From Moraxellaceae bacterium (GTDB lineage Bacteria; Pseudomonadota; Gammaproteobacteria; Pseudomonadales; Ketobacteraceae), in assembly GCA_002402125.1 (NCBI GenBank), contig NVVG01000284.1, positions 1-7,033 on the forward strand: a stretch of 7,033 bases of DNA, in the 5' to 3' direction. Both the position numbers and the translations under genes were made by a program. Each line of letters begins with the position of its first letter. Positions within the stretch are counted from its first letter, which is position 1. The notes beneath the pieces were generated by a model that had not been told where the DNA came from, searched no databases, and saw nothing but the letters and a program-made list of their open reading frames with translations. Below, in pieces: positions 6,865 to 7,033 of this stretch.

Positions 6865-6984
6865 TCAGCGGATTATGGCGCCCAGTACAAAGCCGAGAGC
6901 AAAGCCGAGACCAAATTGCTCAAAAATCAGGCGACTGAGTAATTGCAACCGTTGGTCGCTGTCATGAAAAAGAAAGGCAAGCAT
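6865..6984 (-). CDS. Possible small membrane protein with a glycine zipper (39 aa)
   Basis: A short reading frame runs from ATG at 6984 to TGA at 6865, ending 68 nt upstream of the kinase's TTG on the same strand. The first half is amphipathic and mildly charged (HDSDQRLQLLSRLIFEQ, residues 7-23). The second half is hydrophobic and glycine-rich: G25-L-G-F-A-L-G-F-V-L-G35-A-I-I-R, giving G27xxxG31xxxG35, a pattern typical of packed transmembrane helices. An in-frame TGA directly precedes the ATG, so it cannot extend upstream. There is no good Shine-Dalgarno, and the glycine motif is partly produced by a 12-bp tandem DNA repeat, so a chance ORF is quite possible. I recognise no family. If real, it would be the first gene of the kinase operon and a candidate partner of the kinase's membrane segments. 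Confidence 0.3.
   Translation of the reverse strand: MLAFLFHDSDQRLQLLSRLIFEQFGLGFALGFVLGAIIR
6890..6913. repeat. 12-bp tandem direct repeat, two copies
   Basis: AAAGCCGAGAGC (6890-6901) is followed immediately by AAAGCCGAGACC (6902-6913), 11 of 12 bases identical. Its length is a multiple of three, and on the minus strand it encodes the repeated Leu-Gly-Phe units of the 39-codon ORF. It could be a slippage-generated duplication. Confidence 0.8.
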
Positions 6985-7033
6985 TCAAATCTATTGTTTT
7001 TCAACACTATTTATCACTTTTACGCAGCTGGCG
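6985..7033. other. Right-edge sequence upstream of the small ORF
   Basis: These 49 AT-rich bases would contain the start of the leader or promoter for the minus-strand unit. A TTGAAA and a TGATAAATA-like element are present on the minus strand, but they are not arranged as a -35/-10 pair. No neighbouring gene can be identified. Confidence 0.3.

Noticed and set aside
6964..7033. Plus-strand ATG frame beginning MKKKGKHSNLLFF, open to the right edge
   Set aside because: Only 23 codons are visible, there is no ribosome site before the ATG, and no family signature. It could be a chance frame; the window ends before it can be judged.

Overview
The window looks like chromosomal DNA of a Gram-negative, probably marine or environmental gammaproteobacterium. 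The evidence is an outer-membrane TonB-dependent receptor, a cache/HAMP/PAS hybrid histidine kinase with a paired GGDEF response regulator, and moderate GC with mixed codon use. The assignment comes from protein flavour only; no rRNA, tRNA or species marker is present. No mobile element, CRISPR array or tRNA was seen.

Layout, left to right. (1) Positions 1-763, minus strand: the N-terminal 254 codons of a TonB-dependent outer-membrane receptor (signal peptide plus plug domain), cut by the left edge. (2) Positions 764-949: a divergent intergenic region; its receptor-proximal end can fold into a hairpin that abuts the receptor's first possible ATG. (3) Positions 950-1723, plus strand: a BPSS1780-like multi-pass inner-membrane protein with a GTG start and a good Shine-Dalgarno. 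(4) Positions 1724-1798: a short convergent gap with a 7-bp inverted repeat, a weak terminator candidate. (5) Positions 1799-2680, minus strand: a REC-GGDEF response regulator (diguanylate cyclase) with intact catalytic and inhibitory-site motifs. (6) Positions 2681-6796, minus strand: a 1371-residue hybrid histidine kinase (TM, periplasmic cache, TM, HAMP, PAS, HisKA, HATPase, REC, REC, HPt, helical tail). Its stop codon abuts the regulator's GTG start. (7) Positions 6797-7033: the kinase's upstream region, with a possible 39-codon glycine-zipper membrane ORF (6984-6865, minus) and a 12-bp tandem repeat inside it.

How the genes work together. Kinase and regulator almost certainly form one transcriptional unit and one signalling pathway. 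A periplasmic signal read by the cache domain, and perhaps a cytoplasmic one read by PAS, would drive phosphate from His595 through an Asp of the kinase's receiver domains to His1217 of HPt, then to Asp55 of the regulator, changing cyclic-di-GMP synthesis. This is inferred from intact domains and gene coupling. The ligand and the cellular output cannot be read from the sequence. The receptor and the BPSS1780-like gene are transcribed separately and have no demonstrable link to the pathway.

Nothing here is clearly a new class of system. The most unusual details are the possible glycine-zipper small protein upstream of the kinase, the predominance of non-ATG starts, and the leader structure of the receptor gene.
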